From G020354785 sp964521285 (GTDB taxonomy: Bacteria; Bacteroidota; Bacteroidia; Bacteroidales; UBA10428), in NCBI GenBank assembly GCA_964521285.1, contig CAZFQS010000015.1, forward strand, positions 25,678 to 89,677: a stretch of DNA of 64,000 bases, in the 5' to 3' direction. The stretch's first letter is position 1, and each line of letters opens with the position of its first letter. Below, piece after piece: positions 44,223-53,115 of this stretch. Made by a program: the position numbers and the translations under genes. A model generated the notes under the pieces. That model was not told the DNA's origin, did no database searches, and saw only the letters and a list, made by a program, of their open reading frames with translations.

Positions 44223-45956
44223 ATGAAAAACAGTATGAATAGGATATTGCATAACACCTGTTTAATCATTACGGGACTATGTTTTATCAGCCAGATGGTA
44301 AGCTCACAGGTAAGCTTTGTAATTCCTGATACTATATGCATATATGACTCTGTTACTATAATAAATAATTCACGCACTGCCAGCACATATTACTGGAATT
44401 TTTGTACAGGAAATATAATCAATACCCCGCAGGGAGAAAATCTTCAAAATCAAGGTAATTTGAATGGCCCTTCATTTATAGATATCGTAAAAGATGAGGA
44501 ATTATATTATGCATTTATTACTAATCTGACAGATGGTACACTGACCAGATATTTTTTTAATAATAATCTCCTATCAACTCCCGTTTCAGATAATTTAGGA
44601 AATTTTGAATCTTCAATTCCATTAAATGCACAGGGAATCCAGGTTATTAAAGATGATGGTGTCTGGTATGTATTAATAACGGGAGGGCAAGGTGTGAATT
44701 CAAGAATTGTCAGACTTAATTTTGGTAATTCTCTAAATAATGTCCCAACTTCCTTAAATTTAGGAAATATAGGAAGCTTGGATTCCCCGATGGATTTGTT
44801 TATGTTTGAAGAAAATAATAACTGGTACGGTTATACAGTTAATTTTAATTCCAATACTATTACCAGATTTAATTTCGGAAATAGTCTGAATAACCGTCCC
44901 CATGGTCTAAATCTCGGAAATATTGGCAATCTTGACGGGCCGGGCGGTTTTATACCCTGGCGTGAAGATAATAACTGGTATATATTTATAGCAAATCTTA
45001 ATTCCAACCGGATTAGCAGACTTGATTTTGGCAGCTCATTGTTTAACATACCGGCAGGAGAAAACATAGGTGGTGAAGAATTCCTGTACCAGCCTTTTGA
45101 TCTTGTACTGTCAAAAGATTGTGATATAATATTTGGATATGTTTTTAACAGTCGTAATGAGGTGGTGAGATTAGATTTCAATGAAGGAATAATAAATGAA
45201 CCTGTTTTTACTTTTTTGGGAGAAATGGACAATCTTTATAATCCACACGGCCTTTCTAACGTTTTCAGAATTAGTGATTCCCTATACGCATTCGTGGCAA
45301 ATGTTGATAATTCAACTCTTACAAGATTATTACTTACCGGTTGCAGTAATTCATCAATATCTTCTTCAACTGACAGGGATCCCCCGGTAATTTATTATGA
45401 TTCCCCTGGCATTTATAAAATCTCATTAATCCTGGATGAGGGTACAATTAATCAGGAATATTATTGCGAGAATATAGCTGTATTTGAGAATCCCGAATTT
45501 GCTCTTGGCAATGATACAACTATTGCTATGGGAACTGTCCTGTTGATTGATGCAGGTGAAGGATATTCTGAATATTACTGGTCCACAGGCGAAACCAGTC
45601 AGATTATTGAAGTAAATACTGCAGGTATTTATTCAGTAACTGTATCAAACCAATATGGCTGCCCTGCGGTGGATGAAATAGAAGTAAGCGTTGATTTTGG
45701 GATACCTAACTTCATTACACCTAATGGTGATGGTTATAACGATAGCTGGGAATTACCCTTTCTCAGAAATAATCCCGAGACAGATATAAAAATATATGAT
45801 CGTTTTGGCAAATTAATAATTTCCTATAAAGGTAGCGATCAGGGATGGGATGGTACAGCTGATGGTAAACTTGTAACTCCGGACACTTACTGGTACATAA
45901 TCGATTTAAAAGATGATTCCTCTCCGATTAAAGGTAAAATTACAGTTAACTATTAA
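44223..45956 (+). CDS. T9SS type B sorting domain protein with repeat/propeller region
   Basis: This 577-residue secreted protein has a signal peptide (about 1-29, ending MVSSQ). Residues about 60-380 contain at least five related units of roughly 55-60 residues built on the pattern FGNSLNNxPxxLNLGNIGxLDxP followed by NNWYxYxxNxNSNxI, probably blades of a propeller. A PKD-like part follows (NPEFALGNDTTIAMG and YYWSTGETSQIIEV). The last 85 residues (FITPNGDGYNDSWELP to the end) are the gliding-motility/type B C-terminal domain, which directs export by the type IX system. The PorP/SprF gene begins one base after its stop codon. Confidence 0.88.
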   Translation: MKNSMNRILHNTCLIITGLCFISQMVSSQVSFVIPDTICIYDSVTIINNSRTASTYYWNFCTGNIINTPQGENLQNQGNLNGPSFIDIVKDEELYYAFITNLTDGTLTRYFFNNNLLSTPVSDNLGNFESSIPLNAQGIQVIKDDGVWYVLITGGQGVNSRIVRLNFGNSLNNVPTSLNLGNIGSLDSPMDLFMFEENNNWYGYTVNFNSNTITRFNFGNSLNNRPHGLNLGNIGNLDGPGGFIPWREDNNWYIFIANLNSNRISRLDFGSSLFNIPAGENIGGEEFLYQPFDLVLSKDCDIIFGYVFNSRNEVVRLDFNEGIINEPVFTFLGEMDNLYNPHGLSNVFRISDSLYAFVANVDNSTLTRLLLTGCSNSSISSSTDRDPPVIYYDSPGIYKISLILDEGTINQEYYCENIAVFENPEFALGNDTTIAMGTVLLIDAGEGYSEYYWSTGETSQIIEVNTAGIYSVTVSNQYGCPAVDEIEVSVDFGIPNFITPNGDGYNDSWELPFLRNNPETDIKIYDRFGKLIISYKGSDQGWDGTADGKLVTPDTYWYIIDLKDDSSPIKGKITVNY

Positions 45957-45957
45957 A

Positions 45958-46835
45958 ATGAAGCTGAGATTAGTTGTTGCTGTCTTACTGGCATTTCAGT
46001 ATAATCAAATGATTGCACAGGAGCTGCCAGTATATCAGCAATATTTATTAAATCCTGATTTGATAAATCCCGCATTAACAAGCTATACCGGTTGTACTTC
46101 ATTCTTATTAACAGACCGCCATCAATGGATTGGTATAAAAGGCGCTCCAAGTACACAAATGGCAGGTTTAGAAACAGGCTTCACGGGTAAATCAAATAAA
46201 ATCCACGGTATTGGTTTAAACTTATACTATGATCACAATGGTGCATTCAGAAAAGGTGGCGGAGATATTTTATATTCATATCACTTAATAATTAACAGCA
46301 AAAAAAATCTTAGGTTGGGACTTGGTCTTTCACTCTCAATTTTACAGAACTCAATAAATGAATCAGATTTTACGGATGTCTTCGACCCAATAATTAGTGG
46401 AGCTGTTACGCATGAAATAGTGCCTGATGCAGGGGCAGGTATTTTCCTATATAGCCCCAAATTCTTTGCAGGACTCTCGGGGATGAAGCTACTTTCACCT
46501 CCAGGCACAATACAGGAATTTGAGCGACATTTTTATCTTAATTCAGGCATTATCTTGAAAAAAGAAAATTCCGCTCTTGAATTTGAACCATCTTTTCTTT
46601 TAAAAGTAACTGAAAGCTTAAAAAAACAAATAGATATTAATATAAAGACTACTTTCTATGACAAATACTGGTATATTCTCTCATATCGTAATAACATAAC
46701 TAAATTTCCCTTACAAAGTATTTCATTAATGTCAGTATTCGGACTTACTCTGGGCAATTTAACAATCGCTTATGTATTTGATCTGGGATTGACTAAAATT
46801 CAACTATATAATTACGGCTCACATGAATTTATGAT
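45958..46835 (+). CDS. PorP/SprF family T9SS membrane protein (3' end lost in gap)
   Basis: At least 292 residues are present before the assembly gap. A signal peptide (about 1-20, ending MIAQ) is followed by the PorP/SprF start ELPVYQQYLLNPDLINPALTSYTGC and RHQWIGIKGAPSTQ. Alternating barrel strands then include GIGLNLYYDHNGAF and LRLGLGLSLSIL. These outer-membrane proteins assist type IX export or surface attachment, especially of type B cargo, and are often encoded directly after such cargo, as here. The start at 45958 is preferred over a frame start at 45913, which would overlap the upstream gene and precede the signal peptide. Confidence 0.9.
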
Positions 46836-46935
46836 NNNNNNNNNNNNNNNNNNNNNNNNNNNNNNNNNNNNNNNNNNNNNNNNNNNNNNNNNNNNNNNNN
46901 NNNNNNNNNNNNNNNNNNNNNNNNNNNNNNNNNNN
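46836..46935. other. Assembly gap of 100 N
   Basis: Exactly 100 unknown bases indicate a scaffold join of unknown true length. It truncates PorP/SprF from the left and the SDR gene from the right, which are convergent. Additional genes could be missing here. Confidence 0.99.
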
Positions 46936-47461
46936 CTTTTAATTCCTCCTGCAGACTTCGTGAAAACGAATATACGAAAGCCTTTGATGCCGGATAAACA
47001 GTCTTATAAGGTATAGGGCTAAATGCGGCCAGACTGGCAACATTAAGAATATAAGCACTGGTATGCCTTTTCAGTTCAGGTAACATTTGCCTTGTTATTA
47101 AGGCCAGAGCCCTCACATTAAGTAGAATTATTGCATCAAGATATTCCGCTGAGGATTCTTTGAAAGGTATAGTGCCTCCGACTCCTGCATTATTAACCAG
47201 AATATTTACAGAAAAATTATTTTTTACCCAGTATGTCAATTCAAGAGGTGCATTTTCCTTAGTAAGATCTGTTTCATAATAACTAGCTGAAATATGATAC
47301 TTTAATTCCAGATGTTTGCTAAAATTTTCCAAATCTTCACCTGGCAGTGCTACAAGGATTAAATTATTTCTTCTTCTGGCAAATTCGTGTGCTATTTCTT
47401 TACCCAATCCTTTGCTGGCACCAGTAATTAAGGTATAAGGTTTTGTACTTTTATTCATCAT
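46936..47461 (-). CDS. Short-chain dehydrogenase/reductase (partial, 3' end in gap)
   Basis: The first 175 residues of an SDR oxidoreductase are present. Cofactor motif TGASKGLGKEIA (TGxxxGxG) lies at about residues 14-25, NNAGVGG marks the fold, the catalytic Ser is in LNVASLAAF, and YPASK gives the Tyr/Lys pair. The C-terminal substrate part is lost. Its ATG overlaps the stop codon of the preceding epimerase gene (TAATG), so the two are translationally coupled. Substrate is unknown. Confidence 0.88.
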
Positions 47462-48447
47462 TAGCTATTTCCTGATTTTAAAAAATCAAGTGTTCTTGTA
47501 ATTCCTGTTCTTAGAGGTGTAATCTTATAGCCAAGCTGCTCACGGGCTTTATTGCTTGATAAGACCCAGTTATAATTATATTTCCTTACCCATCCCGGAG
47601 TTATTAAAGGCCTAACACCAAAACCTTTTGCAATTAATAACATGAAAAATGATAAAAACAACATCAAATATAAGGGAAACTTAAAAAGTATATATTTTTC
47701 TCCCGAAATTTCTGATAAAACTTTAAAAAAATCAATATAGGATATATTTTCTCCCCCCAAAATGTACTTTTCACCGGCTGCACCCTTCTCCAATGCTAAA
47801 ATGTGCCCATTAACAACATCATCAACAAAAACATAGTTGCCAATACTTTTCCCATTACCAGGAAGAAATCTAAACTTACCCTCTATATATAATTTAATAA
47901 TTTTAGTTACACTGTTGCCTGTGCTCATTAAACCAGGGCCATATATGCGTGTCGGATTAACTATAACGACATTTAATCCTTTCGCTGCTCTTTTTAAAGT
48001 CAGTTCTTCAGCTTCAGCCTTTGTTTTTTCGTACAAAGAAAAATAATTAACCTTCCTAATGGTATTCTCATTAATAATTTCATTATTTGAAGGGCCAAAA
48101 ACCCCTGCAGTAGAAGTCATAACTATTTTTTTTACCCCTGCTTTTTCAGCAATATCCAATACATTCTGTGCACCTATATAATTAATTTTGTAAAAAGTAT
48201 CCTGGCTTTTTGACCATACCTCCGCATAAGCCGCCATATGAAAAACATAATCACAACCTGTAATGGCATTCTCAATACTTTTAATATCTGTAATATCTCC
48301 CTTAAATAAATTAATGTTCTTATGTTTTAGAAATTTCGCCTTTGCTTCAGAACGATATAAAGCATTAACAATATATCCGCGTTTAATAAGTTCATTGCAC
48401 AGATTAATACCAAGAAATCCGGTCGATCCCGTTACTAATACCCTCAT
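47461..48447 (-). CDS. NAD-dependent epimerase/dehydratase family protein
   Basis: This 328-residue extended SDR has the cofactor motif TGSTGFLG near the N-terminus, the active-site YEKTK (Tyr/Lys) near residue 139, and TRIYGPG, the usual following segment. The overall shape resembles dihydroflavonol reductase or 3-beta-hydroxysteroid dehydrogenase-like reductases. A hydrophobic stretch (FPLYLMLFLSFFMLLIAKGFG, about 254-275) suggests membrane contact. It overlaps the CPBP gene upstream by four bases and the SDR downstream by one, so three genes form one tight operon. A lipid-like substrate is possible. Confidence 0.87.
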   Translation of the reverse strand: MRVLVTGSTGFLGINLCNELIKRGYIVNALYRSEAKAKFLKHKNINLFKGDITDIKSIENAITGCDYVFHMAAYAEVWSKSQDTFYKINYIGAQNVLDIAEKAGVKKIVMTSTAGVFGPSNNEIINENTIRKVNYFSLYEKTKAEAEELTLKRAAKGLNVVIVNPTRIYGPGLMSTGNSVTKIIKLYIEGKFRFLPGNGKSIGNYVFVDDVVNGHILALEKGAAGEKYILGGENISYIDFFKVLSEISGEKYILFKFPLYLMLFLSFFMLLIAKGFGVRPLITPGWVRKYNYNWVLSSNKAREQLGYKITPLRTGITRTLDFLKSGNS

Positions 48448-49193
48448 ATTATTTTGCTTTGATCAGAACTAGAAAGCCTTAAGGTTATTTCAGGATTATT
48501 ACGAATTGAAAACCATTCATTAGAAATTGCAAGTATAACATGTAAAAGAAATGCAGGCCATATTGTCCCTGATAATACTGCAATAAAACATAATATAAGT
48601 CCGAAAGGAACAGCTCCTGCAGCTTCATTTAATCCCTGCGGAATATGTGCCAGTGAATAAACCATAATATTTATAATAATTGCCGGCCATATCCCAAAAG
48701 ACTGAATGCATGTAAATAACAAAAAACCCCTGAATAAGAATTCATATGCAAGTAAATAAATAATCCAGCCTAAGGAACTTATTATTAGTAATTTTACACT
48801 CCATATTTTAGTTTTAATCAAAGGATACTTTTTCTGATTAAAAGGACTTTTAGAAGCAAAATAGTTAATAGAAATTATGATAACTGATAAAATGACAATG
48901 TAATAAAGTACATCTCTTCCAACTGCTATACTTAAGCCATATGCAGATATCTTTTCTCTTAATATTATTAATCCCGTCAGAAAGGGAATCCCTCCTAAAA
49001 AAATAAATCCGGTTATTTGCCTGAAATGGATCCAGTATTCCTGTGCCTTTATTATACCGAACTTACTGTGAAATTTATTATAAAGGTTGCCGGAATTAGT
49101 TATAAAATGATAAAACAAAAAGCTAATTAAAGTTGCAGATATACATACTACAGGCCGGAAATAGTCTTGTTCCCAAATAAATACACTGCTCAT
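48444..49193 (-). CDS. CPBP family intramembrane metalloprotease
   Basis: This 249-residue protein has about seven membrane helices. The conserved Abi/CPBP region contains LAYEFLFRGFLLF (motif 1, with a single Glu where EExxxR is usual), YSLAHIPQG (motif 2 with His) and a late AFLLHVILAISNEW (motif 3 His). Family members cut membrane proteins or CAAX-type peptides, or act in bacteriocin immunity. The Tyr-Glu in place of Glu-Glu in motif 1 leaves activity plausible but uncertain. It is the first gene of the operon with the epimerase and SDR. Confidence 0.85.
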   Translation of the reverse strand: MSSVFIWEQDYFRPVVCISATLISFLFYHFITNSGNLYNKFHSKFGIIKAQEYWIHFRQITGFIFLGGIPFLTGLIILREKISAYGLSIAVGRDVLYYIVILSVIIISINYFASKSPFNQKKYPLIKTKIWSVKLLIISSLGWIIYLLAYEFLFRGFLLFTCIQSFGIWPAIIINIMVYSLAHIPQGLNEAAGAVPFGLILCFIAVLSGTIWPAFLLHVILAISNEWFSIRNNPEITLRLSSSDQSKII

Positions 49194-49275
49194 AAATATG
49201 TAAATTTATTTATAGTAAATGCTTCTGAAAGAAGCTAATAATTTTAGTTGATAAAACAATTGCCCATGTACATTC

Positions 49276-50073
49276 CTATGCCTCTATCCGGACTAAATAT
49301 CCGCCATGTTTTCGGATATTTATAACATTCCCGCCTTTAAATATTAAATACTGGCCCTTTATCCCGGCTAATTCTCCTGCAAATTCATATGATTTATCCA
49401 GGCTGATACTTTTCACCTTTACCGGATATTCCTTAACCGGATAGTTAAAAGAGAATATCTGATCATCATCAATAATATATTGCTTCAATTCTTCAGGTAC
49501 TGAAAATTTTGCCTTACTTTTCTCATCAACAAGACTGATATTTTCAGCAATTCTGTTGGTCAACATATATCTCCAGTTAGTTTTATCCTGAAAAATCTCT
49601 TTTAAAGAGACTTCAATCAATCCGGCCAGATACCTGTTAGGTGTTCTGGCTAGTTTTATGGCATAGCTTGCACCCTGGTCAATCCACCTTGTGGGGACCT
49701 GAGTTTGCCTTGTAACTCCAACTTTTATATCACTTGAACCGGCAATATAGACTATATGATCAATTAAACAATGTCCTTTTGCAAATTCCATATCACGTGC
49801 AATTCCTTCATGTGCCCTGCATAATTCAGGACGAATTACACACTCCTCAGTTTCAGGAGCAGAAATAAAACAAGGATAACAATAGCCCTGTGCAAAGGAG
49901 GTCTTTGTTTCCCTTCCGCATTTAATACAATTAATCTTACCCTGATATTTAATTAAGACATTCTTCCCTAACAAGCTGTTCATAAAAATTTCTTTTTCTC
50001 CAACCGGCAGATAGTAACTTATCGGAGAATCATATTCAACCCTCATTTTTATGATATTACCCTCATAAACCAT
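49276..50073 (-). CDS. DUF2797 domain-containing protein
   Basis: This 265-residue protein has cysteine pairs that suggest zinc binding: CIKCGRETKTSFAQGYCYPC (about 46-65), then ECVIRPELCRAHEG. A central segment HIVYIAGSSDIKVGVTR followed by TRWIDQGASYAI is characteristic of DUF2797 and recalls the first strands of GIY-YIG-type nucleases; that resemblance is my inference. The C-terminal third is beta-rich. Function is unproven. It stands alone between the CPBP operon and the PspC/PadR locus, divergent from the latter. Confidence 0.8.
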   Translation of the reverse strand: MVYEGNIIKMRVEYDSPISYYLPVGEKEIFMNSLLGKNVLIKYQGKINCIKCGRETKTSFAQGYCYPCFISAPETEECVIRPELCRAHEGIARDMEFAKGHCLIDHIVYIAGSSDIKVGVTRQTQVPTRWIDQGASYAIKLARTPNRYLAGLIEVSLKEIFQDKTNWRYMLTNRIAENISLVDEKSKAKFSVPEELKQYIIDDDQIFSFNYPVKEYPVKVKSISLDKSYEFAGELAGIKGQYLIFKGGNVINIRKHGGYLVRIEA

Positions 50074-50191
50074 TACTGTATATTTTAAACATGACTTTAA
50101 AATTAATAAAATTATATAAAAATAGGCTTTTTGTATTATTTTGAATTATAGGCATTTATGAATTATTATTAATATTTTTTTAAATTTTTAC

Positions 50192-50261
50192 TACTATGTT
50201 TTGCATAGTACTAATTTTTTTATATATCTTTGCATTGTATTTATCATGTTTATACATAGTA
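50192..50261. promoter_or_regulatory. Putative PadR operator sites
   Basis: A perfect palindrome TACTATG-TTTTG-CATAGTA at 50192-50210 is followed by a repeat of its right half, CATAGTA, at 50255-50261. They flank the -7 element, and the first spans the -33 element. PadR-family sites are often palindromes of this kind, and a PadR gene lies in the operon downstream, which suggests autoregulation. Confidence 0.6.
50200..50232 (+). promoter_or_regulatory. Promoter of pspC-padR-pspC operon
   Basis: TTTG (50200-50203) and TATCTTTG (50225-50232) are spaced 21 bases, matching the Bacteroidota housekeeping promoter. The -33 part forms the loop of the operator palindrome. The leader to the first ATG would be about 120 bases. 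Confidence 0.7.
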
Positions 50262-50358
50262 ATCAAATTTAACATTTAAATACACTTTCAAGCCAATGCT
50301 TTAAAAGTATTTAGTTATAAATAAATATTAGCGCAATTTAAATTATAAAATCATAGAA

Positions 50359-50958
50359 ATGAAAAAGACCTTAACAATTAATCTGGCAGGCCTGGTATTT
50401 AATATTGACGAAGATGCCTATTACTGTCTTCAGGATTATCTGGGAAAAATTAAAACATATTTTTCAGAAGAAAAGGAAGTCAATGATATTATGCATGACA
50501 TAGAAACAAGAATAGCCGAGCTTTTAGGAGAGAAAATAACCCCAACAAAGCAGGTAGTAACACTTCAGGATATTGAAGAAATTATTAAAATAATGGGAGA
50601 ACCTCATGAATTCGGTGATCCTGACAAAGAAAAAAAGAGTACCTATTACCGTACTTCCACAAAACGTGTATACAGAGATCCTGATAATCGCATTCTTGGT
50701 GGTGTTTGTGGTGGTTTAGGTGCATATATGGGAGTCGACCCGATAATAATGAGAATAATATTCATAGTAATATTCTTTGGTTTTGGAGCCGGATTACTAA
50801 TCTATCTGATATTATGGATTATAATTCCTGAAGCTAAAACAACGGCCCAGAAGCTCGAAATGAGAGGGGAGTATGTCAATGTATCAAACATAGGGGGATT
50901 TGTAAGGGAAGAATTTGAGAATTTAAAAAACAGCTTTAAAGGCAAGAAAAAAAGCTGA
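50359..50958 (+). CDS. PspC domain membrane protein 1
   Basis: This 199-residue protein has an N-terminal soluble part (1-90, MKKTLTINLAGLVFNIDEDA and then the ITPTKQVVTLQDIEEIIKIMG helix region). A PspC domain follows (about 102-160), with YRDPDNRILGGVCGGLGAYM and two hydrophobic stretches ending in WIIIPEAKTTAQKLEMRG. PspC proteins take part in envelope stress responses. It is the first gene of a three-gene unit with padR and a larger PspC protein that shares the same N-terminus. Confidence 0.9.
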   Translation: MKKTLTINLAGLVFNIDEDAYYCLQDYLGKIKTYFSEEKEVNDIMHDIETRIAELLGEKITPTKQVVTLQDIEEIIKIMGEPHEFGDPDKEKKSTYYRTSTKRVYRDPDNRILGGVCGGLGAYMGVDPIIMRIIFIVIFFGFGAGLLIYLILWIIIPEAKTTAQKLEMRGEYVNVSNIGGFVREEFENLKNSFKGKKKS

Positions 50959-50965
50959 AATCCAA

Positions 50966-50997
50966 AGCCTGATTAGTCTTTTAGGCAGAATCAGGTT
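50966..50997. repeat. Hairpin between pspC 1 and padR
   Basis: Stem AGCCTGATT with AATCAGGTT (one G-T pair) and a 14-base loop. There is no T run, so it is more likely a processing or attenuation element than a full terminator. Confidence 0.4.
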
Positions 50998-51044
50998 GAA
51001 TTTATTAATTGATAAATCTTAAAGATTTTAATAGACTATCTGAA

Positions 51045-51371
51045 ATGAATTTAGAAAATGCAAAAGCACAGATGAGAAAGGGAGTCCTTGAATTTTGTAT
51101 CCTTTCCATATTATCCAGGGGCGATGCTTATGCCTCTGATATCATAAAAAAATTAAAAGAATCAGAACTAATAGTAGTAGAAGGAACTCTTTATCCGCTT
51201 CTGTCAAGACAAAAAAATGCAGGGCTGTTAAGTTACCGATGGGAAGAATCACCACAGGGCCCGCCACGAAAATATTATGCTCTTACTGATAAGGGAAAAG
51301 AATTTCTCAAAGAACTTAGCTCATCCTGGAGTGAGCTGATGGATGCTGTAAATTCAATAAATAATAAATAA
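51045..51371 (+). CDS. PadR family transcriptional regulator
   Basis: This 108-residue winged-helix regulator has the PadR pattern: MRKGVLEFCILSILSRGDAYASDIIKKL, then VVEGTLYPLLSRQKNAGLLSYRWEE and PPRKYYALTDKG (wing). It should bind the palindrome upstream of the operon. The ATG at 51045 is chosen; a TTG at 51009 would add 12 residues with no family match. It is 12 bases before the second PspC gene. The signal that releases it is unknown. Confidence 0.93.
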   Translation: MNLENAKAQMRKGVLEFCILSILSRGDAYASDIIKKLKESELIVVEGTLYPLLSRQKNAGLLSYRWEESPQGPPRKYYALTDKGKEFLKELSSSWSELMDAVNSINNK

Positions 51372-51383
51372 AAATCTTGTTAA

Positions 51384-52967
51384 ATGATGAAAAAGGCTGT
51401 ACAAATAAATATCGGAGGAAGGTACTTTCATATTGATGAAGATGCCTATCAGGTATTAAATGAATATCTCGAATCATTAAAAGCCCATTTTGAAAAAGAA
51501 AAAGAAGCAGGAAACGAAATCATTGAGGACATTGAACAAAGGATGACTGAACTTTTTGAAAGCAGATTAACAAATAATAAACAAGTCATTTCTTTATACG
51601 ATGTTCATGAAGTAATAAAGATCCTGGGTAGGATTGAAGATTTTGAATTTGTGGAGGAAAAAGATGAATTCAAAGAAGAAGAAGAAAAGGAAACAACATA
51701 CAAACGGAAAGAAAACAGGCGTCTGTACCGTGATCCAGACAACTCTTACCTGGGTGGAGTAGCAGCAGGTTTAGGTGCTTATTTTAATATTGATCCTTTG
51801 TGGCCAAGATTATTGTTCGTTGCACTGGTATTCGCAAACGGATTTGGTGTAATTCTTTACTTCATCTTATGGGTTATTGTTCCCAAGGCTAAAACAACGG
51901 CTCAAAAACTTCAGATGAAGGGTGAACCGGTTACAATTCAGAATATTGAAAAATCAATCAGTGATGAATATCAAAAAGTAAAAAGAAATATTCATAAAAT
52001 GAAAGACTCGGGAAAATTTAAAAAAACACAGGAAGTATTTAATGATATTCTGACTGGTATAGGATTGTTATTTAAAGCTTTGCTGAAACTCATTATATAT
52101 ATAATAGGCATTGCATTTATTATAGCCGGGATTGCCCTTATTGCAGGCATTGGAATTACCATTTTTACCAGATTTAATCTGTTTGATTCAATACACTGGC
52201 CGGAAATAAATTTGCCAGATTTATCAGAAATTTTCATCGATCCTGCTAATTTTAATTTAATGACAATCTGCATTATTATTCTGGTTCTTGTACCATTGCT
52301 GGCCTTAATCTATGGAGGAATAAAACTGATTTTCAATATAAAAGCAAAAAACAGGATTCTAGGTGCCACAGCGTTGACCGCATGGATTCTCGCTCTGATA
52401 CTTTTTATTACATTAGTGTTTATTGAAGGTGAAAACTATGCCCTGGAAGCTTCAGGTTCTTCTACATATACTATCAAAGACAACAATTATAAAACGATAT
52501 ATCTTGATATTAAGGAAGAATATGATCTATATCAGGGTATTACTGTATACTCAATATTTGATTTTGATATATATTATAACAAATCAAATGAAAAAATACT
52601 TGGGAAACCTGAACTTGACATTATTAAAGGGTATGAAGACAAACCTCAGTTAACAATAAAAAAATATGCCAGAAATGTAAGCATGGAAAATGCTGACAAT
52701 TACCTGGATAAAGTTGAATACAAATGGGAACAGAACGACTCTATATTTTATTTTGATCAATTTTATACAGTTGATAAAGAATACAAATGGAGATTTCCTA
52801 AAGTGGAGCTGATATTGAAAATACCTGAAGACCAGATTATTTACATATCTGAAGGCATGGAAGACATTCTTGGAGATGTCGATAATCTTGATTATTACTG
52901 GGAAGGTGATATGACCGGTAAAAGCTGGATTATGACAGAGAAAGGACTTAAATTATACAAAAATTAA
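51384..52967 (+). CDS. PspC domain membrane protein 2, large
   Basis: This 527-residue protein repeats the layout of PspC protein 1: N-terminal part (AVQINIGGRYFHIDEDAYQV), acidic linker (KDEFKEEEEKE), and a PspC domain (about 110-180, YRDPDNSYLGGVAAGLGAYF). Beyond this come three more hydrophobic segments (about 225-255, 295-315, 330-350). A soluble C-terminal domain of about 170 residues shows beta pattern and DUF-like character. It is probably a membrane stress sensor or effector controlled with padR. The C-terminal domain is not recognised. Confidence 0.88.
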   Translation: MMKKAVQINIGGRYFHIDEDAYQVLNEYLESLKAHFEKEKEAGNEIIEDIEQRMTELFESRLTNNKQVISLYDVHEVIKILGRIEDFEFVEEKDEFKEEEEKETTYKRKENRRLYRDPDNSYLGGVAAGLGAYFNIDPLWPRLLFVALVFANGFGVILYFILWVIVPKAKTTAQKLQMKGEPVTIQNIEKSISDEYQKVKRNIHKMKDSGKFKKTQEVFNDILTGIGLLFKALLKLIIYIIGIAFIIAGIALIAGIGITIFTRFNLFDSIHWPEINLPDLSEIFIDPANFNLMTICIIILVLVPLLALIYGGIKLIFNIKAKNRILGATALTAWILALILFITLVFIEGENYALEASGSSTYTIKDNNYKTIYLDIKEEYDLYQGITVYSIFDFDIYYNKSNEKILGKPELDIIKGYEDKPQLTIKKYARNVSMENADNYLDKVEYKWEQNDSIFYFDQFYTVDKEYKWRFPKVELILKIPEDQIIYISEGMEDILGDVDNLDYYWEGDMTGKSWIMTEKGLKLYKN

Positions 52968-53010
52968 TCCGAATAATCCTTATTTAAATTTCCTGTAATT
53001 TTATTTTTTA

Positions 53011-53018
53011 TAAATTTG
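53011..53018 (+). promoter_or_regulatory. Candidate -7 element of tRNA-Gln
   Basis: TAAATTTG fits TAnnTTTG and lies 22 bases before the mature tRNA. The -33 element is not clear. Confidence 0.5.
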
Positions 53019-53040
53019 CACGACTTTTTCACAGCTAAAT

Positions 53041-53111
53041 TGTCCGATGGTGTAAAGGTAGCACTGCAGATTTTGGTTCTGCCTGTCCAGGTTCGAATCC
53101 TGGTCGGACAG
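53041..53111 (+). tRNA. tRNA-Gln (anticodon TTG)
   Basis: A complete cloverleaf is visible. The acceptor stem is TGTCCGA with TCGGACA and discriminator G. The anticodon stem GCAGA/TCTGC carries loop TTTTGGT with anticodon TTG, and the T arm is CCAGG-TTCGAAT-CCTGG. The CCA end is not encoded. It lies between the PspC operon and convergent recO. Confidence 0.97.
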
Positions 53112-53115
53112 CTTT

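Noticed and set aside
46829..46935. Continuation of the PorP/SprF and SDR frames across the N run
   Set aside because: The frames only appear open because unknown bases contain no stops. Both genes are reported as ending at the gap.
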